Source: G020354645 sp050053515 (GTDB lineage Bacteria; Desulfobacterota; Desulfobacteria; Desulfobacterales; G020354645). Taken from it: 64,000 bases of DNA. The translations under genes were made by a program, and so were the position numbers. Shown piece after piece: positions 1-8,925 of the stretch. The notes beneath the pieces were generated by a model. The model did no database searches. It saw only the letters and a program-made list of their open reading frames with translations, and was not told the origin of the DNA. The DNA lies in the NCBI GenBank assembly GCA_050053515.1, contig JASFTQ010000001.1, positions 1-64,000 of the forward strand, given 5' to 3'. The first letter of the stretch is position 1. Each line of letters starts with the position of its first letter.

Positions 1-435
1 CTTAAAGATATCAATGGTTTCCCCAAATGCGAACATTCCCAGCCCGAGCCCGACCACGAAAAAGAGCCCGTCCAGCTTTAGAGTCGACATTGACACCAGC
101 GCCGTACCGGGGCAATATCCGCCGACTACAAAACCAAAACCAAAAATAAATCCGCCGACAAGACCCGGCCACAAATAGGTAGTATTGATGTAAAGCCGGC
201 TGTAATTTAAAATGCCGAGGGCGTTGCACCAAAAAATGAGTAACATGGCGGTTACAATTGCAGTGAACATAACTTTTAGTACCCTCATATCCTTTAGGTA
301 GAACTGGGCGGCCAGATTGCGGGAGTCACCGAAACCTGCGCGTTCCAGTGCAAACCCGAACCCGATACCGGTGATAAGGTAGAAAAAGTTCTGCCAAATG
401 TGGCCAAGGGATGCATTGATATCGAATGGCGCCAT
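1..435 (-). CDS. YeeE/YedE-type sulfur transporter, N-terminal half protein (partial)
   Basis: The reading frame is open from an ATG at 435 to the window edge (145 codons), so the 3' end is missing. The start is supported by a GAGGTGA ribosome site just upstream. The product is very hydrophobic and carries the GGYCPGT motif typical of YeeE/YedE (DUF395) proteins. In the characterised thiosulfate transporter TsuA, conserved cysteines of this kind bind the passing sulfur anion. It lies 11 bp downstream of a second, shorter YeeE/YedE protein. The pair looks like the split two-gene form of a transporter that is a single chain in other species. It is the last visible gene of the multiheme cytochrome operon, so import of a sulfur species such as thiosulfate for that redox module is a reasonable inference. 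The substrate cannot be read from sequence. Confidence 0.88.
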   Translation of the reverse strand, partial: MAPFDINASLGHIWQNFFYLITGIGFGFALERAGFGDSRNLAAQFYLKDMRVLKVMFTAIVTAMLLIFWCNALGILNYSRLYINTTYLWPGLVGGFIFGFGFVVGGYCPGTALVSMSTLKLDGLFFVVGLGLGMFAFGETIDIFK

Positions 436-446
436 GGTTTGTCACC

Positions 447-965
447 TCAATTCCATAGTTTTTTAACAAAATAAGCAAGCAAATATGCTCCGGCAAAAAC
501 TGAAAACATGAAGGCCCAACTGCCTGCCGCTAGAACCGCTCCGCCAGATAATGCCTGACTGGACGTGCACCCGCGGGCGATCCGGACACCATACCCCGCA
601 AGCCCACCACCAATAATGGCAGCGACCCAACGGGAGCGGTCACTGATATGCGGTCCCTTGAGGGTTTCAACTCCGATCCGACCGGCGAGAAGGCCGGACA
701 GGAATCCTCCCATCATGATTCCGACGATTTCATAAACCAACCAATCGTCCAGAGGATGATCGCTGTCGCGCAACAGGCCGACCAGGTAAGCATTTCGATC
801 CGTATGACTTGGATAAAGGGTATCTGTTAAAGCGCCGGTAACCTTGGCGATGCCGCCGGACGCCCCCAAACCGTGTCCGAATAAAACATAGGATATAAAA
901 AGGATCACACCGAGCAGTATGCCGGCAACATACGGGTTCAGGTAAGATATCCGTTTGTTATTCAT
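447..965 (-). CDS. YeeE/YedE-type sulfur transporter, partner half protein
   Basis: A 172-residue membrane protein with about four to five hydrophobic segments. Near residue 130 it has the sequence ARGCTSSQALSGG, the second conserved cysteine motif of the YeeE/YedE family (usually GCTSGH). It starts at an ATG that overlaps the stop of the upstream cytochrome b gene (ATGA), which indicates translational coupling. The first YeeE/YedE half follows after 11 bp. Together they should form a small channel-like carrier for a sulfur compound, by analogy with TsuA and PmpA/PmpB. The family assignment is firm; thiosulfate as substrate is only suggested by homology and by the redox operon. Confidence 0.88.
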   Translation of the reverse strand: MNNKRISYLNPYVAGILLGVILFISYVLFGHGLGASGGIAKVTGALTDTLYPSHTDRNAYLVGLLRDSDHPLDDWLVYEIVGIMMGGFLSGLLAGRIGVETLKGPHISDRSRWVAAIIGGGLAGYGVRIARGCTSSQALSGGAVLAAGSWAFMFSVFAGAYLLAYFVKKLWN

Positions 966-1603
966 CTGATTTGTTCCTTTTTGCTGTTTTCTTCTATGAA
1001 TTCATAACCAGTAATCATGGAGACGATGCTTGACAATGGTGCGTGCCCGGTTGTGGTCATGTAAACATGCCCGATGACAAACGCTAAAAACAGCCAGGCG
1101 CCAAAACGATGAATCGGTCCCAGTATGCTGAGGCCGCCGAACATTTCGGCGTAAACCGGCGTAAATTTCATGCTCCATTTAAGCAGGCCGGTTATAACCA
1201 TAAGGGGTAACAATCCATTGAGGACCATAAAGTAGGCAATTTTTTGTAGAGGAAGCAAGCGCTTGGCCGGTGTCTTATCGAACGGATGGGGGTCTCCCTT
1301 GAAGATGCCGTATAAGTAATAGCTGACATGCGTGAATCCCAGTGTAAAAAAATCCTCAATCCCCGGAATATAGCGCTTCAACAGTCCGCCGGCCGCATTG
1401 TAAAATAGGGCAAGAAAGGCATTCAGCATCACAATGATACCAATGGTGTTGTGCAGGGACACGGCGGCTTTAAATTCAATAAATGCAAACGGGCCGGAAA
1501 AACTAATCATAAACCCGGTAAGCAATAGCATCGCTACGCCGACTGCCTGAACCCAGTGCCAAATGCGTTCATAAACCGAGTAAAAATACACTTTTTTCTT
1601 CAT
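962..1603 (-). CDS. Membrane cytochrome b (b561/thiosulfate-reductase or hydrogenase cytochrome b type)
   Basis: A 213-residue integral membrane protein with about four to five helices. The N-terminus has YERIWHWVQAVG, a heme-binding helix signature of the Ni,Fe-hydrogenase/thiosulfate reductase/formate dehydrogenase cytochrome b family. Further candidate heme-ligand histidines sit in SLHNTIGIIVM (around residue 50), in GPIHRFGAW and in FVIGHVYMTTTGH near the C-terminus. It should exchange electrons between the quinone pool and the adjacent periplasmic multiheme cytochromes. It begins 7 bp after the heptaheme cytochrome gene and overlaps the next gene by 4 bp. Whether electrons flow to or from quinone cannot be told from the sequence. 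Confidence 0.85.
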   Translation of the reverse strand: MKKKVYFYSVYERIWHWVQAVGVAMLLLTGFMISFSGPFAFIEFKAAVSLHNTIGIIVMLNAFLALFYNAAGGLLKRYIPGIEDFFTLGFTHVSYYLYGIFKGDPHPFDKTPAKRLLPLQKIAYFMVLNGLLPLMVITGLLKWSMKFTPVYAEMFGGLSILGPIHRFGAWLFLAFVIGHVYMTTTGHAPLSSIVSMITGYEFIEENSKKEQIR

Positions 1604-1609
1604 TAGCGT

Positions 1610-3742
1610 TTACCCTTCGGTTCGTTTTCTCACGGCCAAGATCCTCAAAGCGCCGTGTGCAATCACACCCATAATGGCACCGATTACAATGGCGATTCCG
1701 ATCATGTCGATCCACAGAGGACGAAGAGTTCCGTGTATATAAACCTCACCGGGATCAATGGCGGGCTTGAAAACGAGACCGCCAACTTGTGTTATTTGAA
1801 CTGTTCCCAGCATTTTGGTATGTGAGTCCTTTACCGGCTCGGGGATAATACCGCCGGGAACATACGCGGCCAACTCGACTTCTTGATTGATCCTAGAATT
1901 TTCACTGTGACACACCTGGCAATCCCTTAAGGCAAAATTGCCTCCGACAACGCTATGGCTGTGGGTGTAAGGCTGTATTTCGCCTTTTATTTGTGGGTTG
2001 TCGAATCCCAACTTTTTTAGTTTGGCAACAATCAGCATTACTTTTTTTTCCGTATCCAGTCTTAGCTCGTGGGACGACAGATCGCCGCTACGATTCTCGT
2101 CCAGCGCAATAACAATTTCCGGGTGATACTCTCCTTTTTCTGTTAAGAATGCCATCTTTAAGTCCGCCAGTCGCAATGGACGTTCCGGGTTTCCTGCCAC
2201 CCAGAACCACGAAGTGATGAAATTATTTGGACCCAATCGATATTTTCCATCCAATTCCTCATGAAGCAGCAATGTCGGATAATATCCGTCAATGATAGAG
2301 GTCGGATCATTAATTTTTCCCTGTACACCTCTATGATCTACTGCGGGGCTACCGTCCGGATAGATAACCGTCCAGTCGGTGATTTTGCGGGCCGGTGAAT
2401 AAATTTTGGGGATATGACAGGTCTGACAACTCAACTTTTCAAAATGCACTGATTTATAGGGTAAAAAAACATGGGTTGCCTCGGCATTGTGACAATCGCG
2501 GCAATCTCTCATACTGCCATCCAGTCTTCGGGCCACCGTCCCTTGAGCAGTGTGGCCTTTGACCAAATTGTGGTCCGGTTTCTTAAGATAGTCGTTGTTA
2601 CTGAGTCTGCGAGAGTCAAATCGTAAATGGCGCGGTTTTGATTCTGCCAGCTCCTTTTCATTGTATTGGGGATTGTTCATGGCATAATGGCAGTTGACAC
2701 ATCCAAGCAGCCGCTCCGCATGCACATCCCAGGGCCGCGACAGAGATGATTTATCCTTAAGATTCATTCCGGATGTGAAAATTTTTGCCGGTGAAAATAT
2801 TTCTCCTGTGGTTTCAGCAGCCCAATTTTCAAGGGAATTTTCGAATATTACAGGATCTGGACAACGGCAGGTTTTTGCGTGACATAACCGGCAATTGGCG
2901 CTTTTTGGGTCAGATATCATTAACATTTCCGAAGGTATTGATCCGTCAGGTTGAAACTTTTTTTCCAACCATATATAGCCCGTTAAAGCCGGTTTGACGA
3001 GTCCGGTTCCCACCAATGTGGCTGTTGAGGCCCACCGGAATTGTCCCTTTTTTATCTCTTCAATTCGTGCAGCGTTATTCGGATTATTCATATGACATAT
3101 CAAGCAGTTTAGCTCCAGGATGCCACTTGCTTTCCAATTCCACTTGCGGGGATTTCCGGAAACCGGATCAACAACATGCGTCTCAGGATCGACAGAGTCG
3201 GAGGCTACCAGATCGGTGAGGCGTTTTTCGGAATAACGGCTGAATTCAGCGGGTCCGCTACCGACGTGCCGAGGTCCCATGGTCATGATCCATTCGGCTG
3301 TGCCCATGTCCAGCTGATTATTCCCCCTGGATGACAAGACCCGATAGGTCAGCGAACTCCACCGACCAAACATTCCCGGGCCAGTGTCCCAAGCTCTTTG
3401 ACTTGGTCCTTTACCGGGTTGGTGCATTTCGTCCAAACCGACCTGGGCATGGTAATTGTTTTGAGCGATATAAGTTGTATCATGACAACCGCCGCAAGTT
3501 CTCATAAGAGACAGGGGAGCCCCGGATTTCAGGACGTTTTTACCGTCCTGGTCGAGCAAGCGGAGGGAGGGATGAATTCGTTTCGTTGCTGCTTCAGGGA
3601 TGGGTTTTAGCTGTTTGAGGGTCAGCGGGGGAAATTCCGACTCAGCCGGGGATCTATCCGAAGCTGATGATGGAGATATGCTCAGGACTCCAAAAAACAG
3701 CAACGTTGAAAAAACCCTCAGTGGTATTTTCGGAATATACAT
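1610..3742 (-). CDS. Membrane-anchored heptaheme c-type cytochrome
   Basis: A 710-residue exported protein with an N-terminal signal sequence and seven CXXCH heme motifs, in order CGGCH, CLICH, CRLCH, CVNCH, CRDCH, CQTCH and CQVCH. An extra CRC follows the third motif, where a ligand or an eighth atypical site could lie. A single C-terminal transmembrane helix (about residues 680-700) followed by a basic tail anchors it, with the heme domain outside. Its ATG overlaps the stop of the octaheme gene (TAATG) and the cytochrome b gene follows after 6 bp. It probably relays electrons between cytochrome b and the octaheme enzyme. I do not recognise a named family. A CQTCHIP element is shared with the neighbouring octaheme protein, which suggests distant relationship. 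Confidence 0.85.
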   Translation of the reverse strand: MYIPKIPLRVFSTLLFFGVLSISPSSASDRSPAESEFPPLTLKQLKPIPEAATKRIHPSLRLLDQDGKNVLKSGAPLSLMRTCGGCHDTTYIAQNNYHAQVGLDEMHQPGKGPSQRAWDTGPGMFGRWSSLTYRVLSSRGNNQLDMGTAEWIMTMGPRHVGSGPAEFSRYSEKRLTDLVASDSVDPETHVVDPVSGNPRKWNWKASGILELNCLICHMNNPNNAARIEEIKKGQFRWASTATLVGTGLVKPALTGYIWLEKKFQPDGSIPSEMLMISDPKSANCRLCHAKTCRCPDPVIFENSLENWAAETTGEIFSPAKIFTSGMNLKDKSSLSRPWDVHAERLLGCVNCHYAMNNPQYNEKELAESKPRHLRFDSRRLSNNDYLKKPDHNLVKGHTAQGTVARRLDGSMRDCRDCHNAEATHVFLPYKSVHFEKLSCQTCHIPKIYSPARKITDWTVIYPDGSPAVDHRGVQGKINDPTSIIDGYYPTLLLHEELDGKYRLGPNNFITSWFWVAGNPERPLRLADLKMAFLTEKGEYHPEIVIALDENRSGDLSSHELRLDTEKKVMLIVAKLKKLGFDNPQIKGEIQPYTHSHSVVGGNFALRDCQVCHSENSRINQEVELAAYVPGGIIPEPVKDSHTKMLGTVQITQVGGLVFKPAIDPGEVYIHGTLRPLWIDMIGIAIVIGAIMGVIAHGALRILAVRKRTEG

Positions 3743-5223
3743 TAATCCCTCCAGGGGCCTGATGCGATCACCCTTTTGTAACTTCTACCACCGGCCAAGG
3801 CAGGATCAGCAGAATAGCCCAGTTTCCGCCAATTTAAACGGCCATTTTCACCGTGGCAGTCGGTACATTGCAGCGCATACTCCTTGGGTGTTACCATATG
3901 GCTTAGTACCCAGAACATGCGGGTTTCGGCAAATCCCAGTTTCCCGCTGAAAGCCAGTCCACTGTATTTGCTGCCCAGCTTTACGGCCTTTTGCCAATCA
4001 AATTCAGTCCAATACCCCCCTTCTCCAACAGTTTTAGGAACCAGCAGGTATCGATGTTTGATATCATAGGGCTGCTTGGCGTGATGGATCTTAAACGGCC
4101 AGATTAATGCGAGCGGGTCGTTAATACGGCCCATGGGAAAATTAATGTTCGTTACCTGTTGCGGATCAATCATATCACCCTTGATGTAGCGTGCGGAGTC
4201 ACCATTGAACCAATAATATTCAGGGATAAGCTCTCTGGCATATAAAAAGCTTCCCTTGATTTTAAGATATTTATGCGGATCGCTGGCTTTTATGTTCTTT
4301 CCCGCCGTCGACCAGTCCCATGCAATTTTAGTTGGTTCCTTGGTGGCAACTACAGGGATATGACATGTCTGGCAGGCCACAGAGGTTAAGTGTTGATTGA
4401 GGCGGTCCGATAGGTGGGGTGGAGTCGAGTGACAGTCAGTACACTTAACACCAATAGTATTCCTGGCGCTGACGGATATAATTCCTCCCGATATTTTATG
4501 ATTGCGGGTGCGATGGCAGTCAATACACTGAAAATTGTGTTTTCCCATGTGGACATCGATCCGTTCCACCGGTTTGGCCAATGACCCGTCCAGATCTCCG
4601 TGTTTGACCGCATTGCCCCCGCCACCGTTAAAATGGCACCAGCCGCAGTTGTCACGTGTCGGTCTCCCCACACTTTTAGCTGCTGCCAGCAAATCGACAC
4701 CGTCAGCGGGCAGGCCGTTAATGGTTTTGGAATACCCGCCTGAATGGTCGTGGCAGACTAGACAGTCGACATTTTTCTGATCTGTGAAATCAAAATTTTG
4801 GTCTTTCCAGCCGTACCCCGCATGACAGGTTGTGCATTTGGGCCAGTTACCTTCAATGCTGATGCAAAAATTGTTTATCAGGTTTCGTTTGCCGATTCGC
4901 AGAGGTTTTTTATGTCCAGAAACAACGACTTCCTCACCAAGCCAGGTCCAATGGGATGTTTGCATCACTTCTTTTGCGGCATTTGGATGGCAGTTTAAGC
5001 AAGCTTTCGTCACTGACGGACCATCCGAGAAGGACTGAGCTTTGAAAAGATAATCATGTGGTGTTGGGGCTGGTTTTTTTGCAACTTTGTGCCAGGGGTT
5101 GAACGAGCGTGTATTTTTGCTTTTTTTTGTATCGAGGAGCAACAGGCTGGGTACGAACACAATGAGAATAGCAAAAATAAGAGAAAAAATTGTACGCAAC
5201 CTTCCAACCATAATTTCACCCAT
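3742..5223 (-). CDS. OTR-type octaheme c-type cytochrome (tetrathionate reductase family)
   Basis: A 493-residue protein with an N-terminal signal/anchor helix and exactly eight CXXCH motifs (CLNCH, CTTCH, CLVCH, CGWCH, CIDCH, CTDCH, CQTCH, CTDCH). The order and surrounding sequence, such as SHWTW, NNFCISI, CTTCHAGYGW and CLVCHDHSGGY, match the octaheme tetrathionate reductase (OTR) family known from Shewanella. OTR reduces tetrathionate, nitrite and hydroxylamine in vitro, and its active-site heme has a lysine ligand; candidate lysines precede NNFCISI here. It is the first gene of a tight five-gene operon with another multiheme cytochrome, a cytochrome b and sulfur transporters. A second in-frame ATG at 5211 has a nearby GGTGAA and may be the true start. 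The physiological substrate is unproven. Confidence 0.9.
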   Translation of the reverse strand: MGEIMVGRLRTIFSLIFAILIVFVPSLLLLDTKKSKNTRSFNPWHKVAKKPAPTPHDYLFKAQSFSDGPSVTKACLNCHPNAAKEVMQTSHWTWLGEEVVVSGHKKPLRIGKRNLINNFCISIEGNWPKCTTCHAGYGWKDQNFDFTDQKNVDCLVCHDHSGGYSKTINGLPADGVDLLAAAKSVGRPTRDNCGWCHFNGGGGNAVKHGDLDGSLAKPVERIDVHMGKHNFQCIDCHRTRNHKISGGIISVSARNTIGVKCTDCHSTPPHLSDRLNQHLTSVACQTCHIPVVATKEPTKIAWDWSTAGKNIKASDPHKYLKIKGSFLYARELIPEYYWFNGDSARYIKGDMIDPQQVTNINFPMGRINDPLALIWPFKIHHAKQPYDIKHRYLLVPKTVGEGGYWTEFDWQKAVKLGSKYSGLAFSGKLGFAETRMFWVLSHMVTPKEYALQCTDCHGENGRLNWRKLGYSADPALAGGRSYKRVIASGPWRD

Positions 5224-5366
5224 TCAGTAGTTAGATTGCCCTGTCAACCTCCCATAGCTTTTGGTATATAAATCGCTTACACTCTGATTTTATGGGGAAT
5301 GAGTTCAAAATTTGGTGGCAAAAATAGACCCCTGGACAATTGATAAAACTTTTAGCGCATATTTAT

Positions 5367-7826
5367 TTACTTGCCTTCTTTTTTCTTTTTTTCTTCTTCG
5401 GCTTCACCGCCGAATTTTTTGATTTTCTCGGCAAGATCTTTGAGTTTTTGATCGACGAGAAAATTGATGGTTCCTTCAGGATACGCAGCATTCGGTCCCT
5501 TTTCACCCGCTGGTTGGCCGGTTAAGATCTCAATGCCTTCATCGATGGTTCCGACGGAATGAATATGGAATTTGCCGTCTTGAACGGCTTTGACAACATC
5601 CTTGCGCAGCATCAGATCTTTGACATTGCTGGCCGGGATCATTACGCCCTGGTTCCCGGTCAGCTCCTTTTGCCGGCAGCAATCAAAAAAACCTTCGATT
5701 TTCTGGTTGACACCGCCGATGGCCTGAATCTCTCCTTTCTGATTGACCGAGCCGGTTACGGCAATGTTTTGTTTGATCGGAATTCCCGAAAGGCTGGACA
5801 GCAGGGCATAGATTTCGGTAGAAGAAGCGCTGTCGCCGTCAACCCCGCTGTAGGACTGTTCAAAAGCAATGCTGGCGCTCATGGTCAGCGGTTTTTCTTG
5901 TGCGTATTTGTGGCGCAGATACCCGCCCAGGATCAAAACACCTTTGTTGTGCGTGTTGCCGGACATGTCGGCTTCGCGTTCGATGTTGATCACCCCGGCC
6001 CGCCCCATGGACGTTGAAGCCGTGATGCGGGAGGGTTTGCCGAACATGTAATCCCCCAGTGAATAGACCGCCAATCCGTTGACCTGCCCGACGACCTCAC
6101 CGTCCCTGTCGATCATCAGGGTGCCGCGATCGATCATTTCCTGAATATGCTGTTCGACTAAATTCGAGCGGTAAATTTTGGATTCGATGGCCTTGTCCAC
6201 GTGTTTTTCCTGGACCACTGCTGCGTTTTCCTCACCCGCCCAGAAATCGGCCTCTCGAATAAAATCGGTGATGGTCGGAAAGCTGGTGGAGATTTTTTCC
6301 TGCCGGCCGGTCATGCGGACGGCCTGTTCCACCAGGGCAGCTAGTGCAGTTCGATCAAATGCTTTTAAGGTTTCCTCGTCGCAGACCATCTTGACGAATT
6401 CCGCGAATTGCATAATGCTTTGTTCGTTTTTATCCATGGCTGTATCAAAGTCCGCCCGGACTTTAAAAATTTTTTTGACGTCTTCATCGTAATACAGCAG
6501 CAGATGATACAAGTAGGCATCGGCCACGACAACCACCTTGGTATCCAGTTCGATGGGCTCTGGTTTTAACCCCGTGGTGGTGAAAAAATAAAAGGGATCA
6601 TACGTTTGAATCTCCAGTTTTTTGCTCTTGAGCGCCCGCTTCAACGCCGACCACACGCCGGGCTCTATGATAGCGTCCCGTAGATTGAGCACCAGGAAAC
6701 CACCGTTGGCCTGGATGAGAGAACCGACCTTAATCTTGCTGAAGTCCGTACGCCATACACCTTTGCGATCGACAATCCGCTCAATGCTGCCGAATATGTT
6801 GCGATACGTGGGATAATCTTCTACCATCACCGGCGGACTTTTGCGACCGCTGTTGTCCACTATAAGATTGACCTCATAAGGCTGGAAAGCATTGGTATCC
6901 GGCATTAACTGGGGCAGCCCCGGGATCTGTGGTTCCCCTTGAGGGCTGAAAATACTGAGATTGTCGGCCATATCTTCGAGCATATTTTGCAGGTATCTTT
7001 TGATGATATCGTATTTGTATTGTTCGATGATCGGGGTGGCCATTTCGAAGGCGGTTTTCAAAAAGGTGGCCCGATCCATTTTTTCCATTTTTTGCGTTAC
7101 ATCTTTCTGCAGATCCCTGAGTTCCAGAAAGATCTGATCGATCTGGGTTTTTAGCGTTGCGTGCTTTTGCTTTAGCTGTTCATATTCCTCCTTGGGAAAC
7201 CGGCCTTTTTCCACCAGGGACTCAAGCTGCTCGATTGGAACCGGTTTGCCGTCCACCAGAGGCATAACCGCCGGTCGCTTGAATTGACCGATCTGTACAT
7301 CCACAATGGTAAATCCTTCCTCTTTGACTTTCTGATCCAGAGCTTTGAAAAAGCTGCTGGCCTTTTGCTCATAGGCCTCCGTGATCTCTTTTTTCATATT
7401 GATGTATTCCTGGCTTTCAAAAAGCTGGGGTATCTCTTTTTTGAGGGTATCCACCAGGTTCTTGACATCTTTTTTAAACGCAGCGCCGCTGCCGCCGGAA
7501 AGCCGGATTAAAATAGGACTTTCCGGATCTTTGAAATTATTGACGTAGCAAAGGTCATCGGGCACCCTGTCTTTTTTCGACATTTCTTCGAGCAATTTTT
7601 TGACGGTCGCCATTCTGCCCGAACCGGCCATTCCGGTCACAAATACGTTGTAACCCGGTTTATCGATATTGATACCAAAACGAAAAGCCGCCACGCCTCT
7701 TTCTTGTCCGATGATTTTTTTCAGCGGTTGGAGATCTTGGGTGCTTTCAAAAGGAAGAGAGGCGGAATCGAGTCGCCATCTTAGTTTTTCCACCGGCACC
7801 TGTGCGGATGAATTAACTTGGGGCAT
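5367..7826 (-). CDS. LonB-like ATP-dependent protease (AAA_32 plus Lon proteolytic domain)
   Basis: An 819-residue protein of the AAA-plus-Lon family that lacks the Lon N-domain. The C-terminal third is a Lon protease domain with the catalytic serine in GVDGDSASS (about residue 663) and the lysine in GGVNQKIEGFF (about 706). The ATPase N-terminal P-loop reads GMAGSGRMAT, so the usual Lys-Ser/Thr of Walker A is replaced by Arg-Met; I recall other members of this family with Arg here. A coiled region lies around residues 160-260. The C-terminus is a highly charged Glu/Lys tail. It sits just downstream of hsp20 on the same strand, 32 bp away, suggesting co-expression under protein-folding stress. 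It is distinct from the canonical Lon at 39-41.4 kb. Confidence 0.9.
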   Translation of the reverse strand: MPQVNSSAQVPVEKLRWRLDSASLPFESTQDLQPLKKIIGQERGVAAFRFGINIDKPGYNVFVTGMAGSGRMATVKKLLEEMSKKDRVPDDLCYVNNFKDPESPILIRLSGGSGAAFKKDVKNLVDTLKKEIPQLFESQEYINMKKEITEAYEQKASSFFKALDQKVKEEGFTIVDVQIGQFKRPAVMPLVDGKPVPIEQLESLVEKGRFPKEEYEQLKQKHATLKTQIDQIFLELRDLQKDVTQKMEKMDRATFLKTAFEMATPIIEQYKYDIIKRYLQNMLEDMADNLSIFSPQGEPQIPGLPQLMPDTNAFQPYEVNLIVDNSGRKSPPVMVEDYPTYRNIFGSIERIVDRKGVWRTDFSKIKVGSLIQANGGFLVLNLRDAIIEPGVWSALKRALKSKKLEIQTYDPFYFFTTTGLKPEPIELDTKVVVVADAYLYHLLLYYDEDVKKIFKVRADFDTAMDKNEQSIMQFAEFVKMVCDEETLKAFDRTALAALVEQAVRMTGRQEKISTSFPTITDFIREADFWAGEENAAVVQEKHVDKAIESKIYRSNLVEQHIQEMIDRGTLMIDRDGEVVGQVNGLAVYSLGDYMFGKPSRITASTSMGRAGVINIEREADMSGNTHNKGVLILGGYLRHKYAQEKPLTMSASIAFEQSYSGVDGDSASSTEIYALLSSLSGIPIKQNIAVTGSVNQKGEIQAIGGVNQKIEGFFDCCRQKELTGNQGVMIPASNVKDLMLRKDVVKAVQDGKFHIHSVGTIDEGIEILTGQPAGEKGPNAAYPEGTINFLVDQKLKDLAEKIKKFGGEAEEEKKKKEGK

Positions 7827-7858
7827 ATTTACCTCCTTTTTGTGTCATTCCAAAGATA

Positions 7859-8305
7859 TCATTTGACTGTAATGGTAATTCCGCGTGCTTCCCTGGGCTT
7901 GCACTTCGGCAACACAATTTTCAAGGTGTCTTCCTCGTAAGTGGCTGTAACCTCATCGGTCAGTACCCGGCAAGGAAGGGTTATGGATCTGGCAAAAGAG
8001 CGCGAACTCGTCTGGATCCGCTGGTAATCTTGCCCCTTCTCGGTGGTTTTTTCGCTGATTTCTCCTTTGAAGGTCAAGGTGTCTTCGGTGACTGAGATCT
8101 GAATATCCTCCGGTTGTAACCCCGGAAGCTTTGCCCTGATGGTCAGGGTTTCCTCCGTTTCGGAAAGATCCATGGTGAAGAATTCCGCCGCTCCCACCAA
8201 GCTGCGGGGCAAGCCAAAATCCCTGCGAAATCTTCTGAAAAGCTGCTCCAGCTCTTCCCGCATTTTATCGATTTCTTGCTTTTTCCATAAGATTAACTCG
8301 GCCAT
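7859..8305 (-). CDS. Hsp20/alpha-crystallin small heat shock protein
   Basis: A 148-residue protein with an alpha-crystallin domain over roughly residues 45-140. Recognisable elements are the beta-strand run around LPGLQPEDIQISV, the block near RSITLPCRVL and a C-terminal ITI that matches the I-X-I/V tail used for oligomer assembly. The N-terminal arm contains FRRFRRDFGLP. It would bind unfolding proteins and hold them for refolding or degradation. A sigma-70-like promoter lies upstream on the same strand, and the LonB-like protease follows in the same direction. The start has an AAGGAGAT ribosome site upstream. Confidence 0.93.
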   Translation of the reverse strand: MAELILWKKQEIDKMREELEQLFRRFRRDFGLPRSLVGAAEFFTMDLSETEETLTIRAKLPGLQPEDIQISVTEDTLTFKGEISEKTTEKGQDYQRIQTSSRSFARSITLPCRVLTDEVTATYEEDTLKIVLPKCKPREARGITITVK

Positions 8306-8375
8306 GCTAAATCTCCTTATCCTTGTGCTGATAAAATCTGTAAATTAAGATTGTCATGTCATTCGCGTAGAAACA

Positions 8376-8404
8376 ATTATCTTCTATACACGGCGTCATG
8401 ACAA
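8376..8404 (-). promoter_or_regulatory. Sigma-70-like promoter for hsp20-lonB
   Basis: On the minus strand TTGTCA (8404-8399) and GATAAT (8381-8376) are separated by exactly 17 bp. This would start transcription about 60 nt upstream of the hsp20 ATG. I found no convincing sigma-32 sequence. The prediction rests on hexamer match and spacing only. Confidence 0.5.
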
Positions 8405-8654
8405 TTCAGGCATTCGCCTTTTCAATCGCTGATTTTAAAGATACCGCATAGAATCAAAATGCAGCACGCTGTGTGGGTATGCGCAATGATTTATGCCATT
8501 CTGTATAATTGGAGCTCACCGCATTGAAGGGCGAGGCCCGCCATGCAGGGCTGGTCAATTTGAGTTTTTAGCATAAATATTGTTTAATCGAGATGCAACC
8601 ATTTTTTGAAATTATGCTTTAACTTTCCGGACTTATTTAGTAGAAACTTAGCAT
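8405..8654. other. Intergenic DNA without recognised features
   Basis: About 250 bp between the hsp20 promoter and the repeat element at 8667. No open frame with coding character, tRNA or clear terminator is visible. Confidence 0.5.
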
Positions 8655-8655
8655 C

Positions 8656-8891
8656 ATTTAATAGTTGAGGGGTCGGGGTGTTTTTTTCACGACAAGATGA
8701 TCGCCCCGGTGCTTCTAATGGACAGAGGGCGATTGCCGCCGAGAAAGGCAAAACGCGGTGTCGGTTCTTGTTGGAGTGAACGTTTTAATAGCTGGCAGTA
8801 AAATGCAAGGTAGTTGCCGCTGTCTGGCTTGGCAGGCAACAACCCGGCATCTTGCCGTGAAAAAAATACCCCGGCCCCTCATTTAATAGTT
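8656..8891 (+). repeat. MITE-like element A, copy 1, with flanking direct repeats
   Basis: The body runs from 8667 to 8880 (214 bp). It begins GAGGGGTCGGGGTGTTTTTT and ends with the near-perfect inverse AAAAAATACCCCGGCCCCTC. The 11-bp sequence ATTTAATAGTT stands directly outside both ends (8656-8666 and 8881-8891), as expected for a target-site duplication. No protein is encoded. The same sequence occurs inverted at 48.2 kb and, internally deleted, at 60.5 kb. These features fit a small non-autonomous mobile element, or a palindromic repeat whose RNA folds strongly. Confidence 0.8.
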
Positions 8892-8925
8892 AACAAACGG
8901 AAAACGAAAAAAGGGGTGCCGCAAA

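Noticed and set aside
5559..6017. Open frame opposite the LonB-like protease
   Set aside because: The minus strand encodes the conserved Lon protease domain here; the plus-strand frame is a by-product of its codon use.
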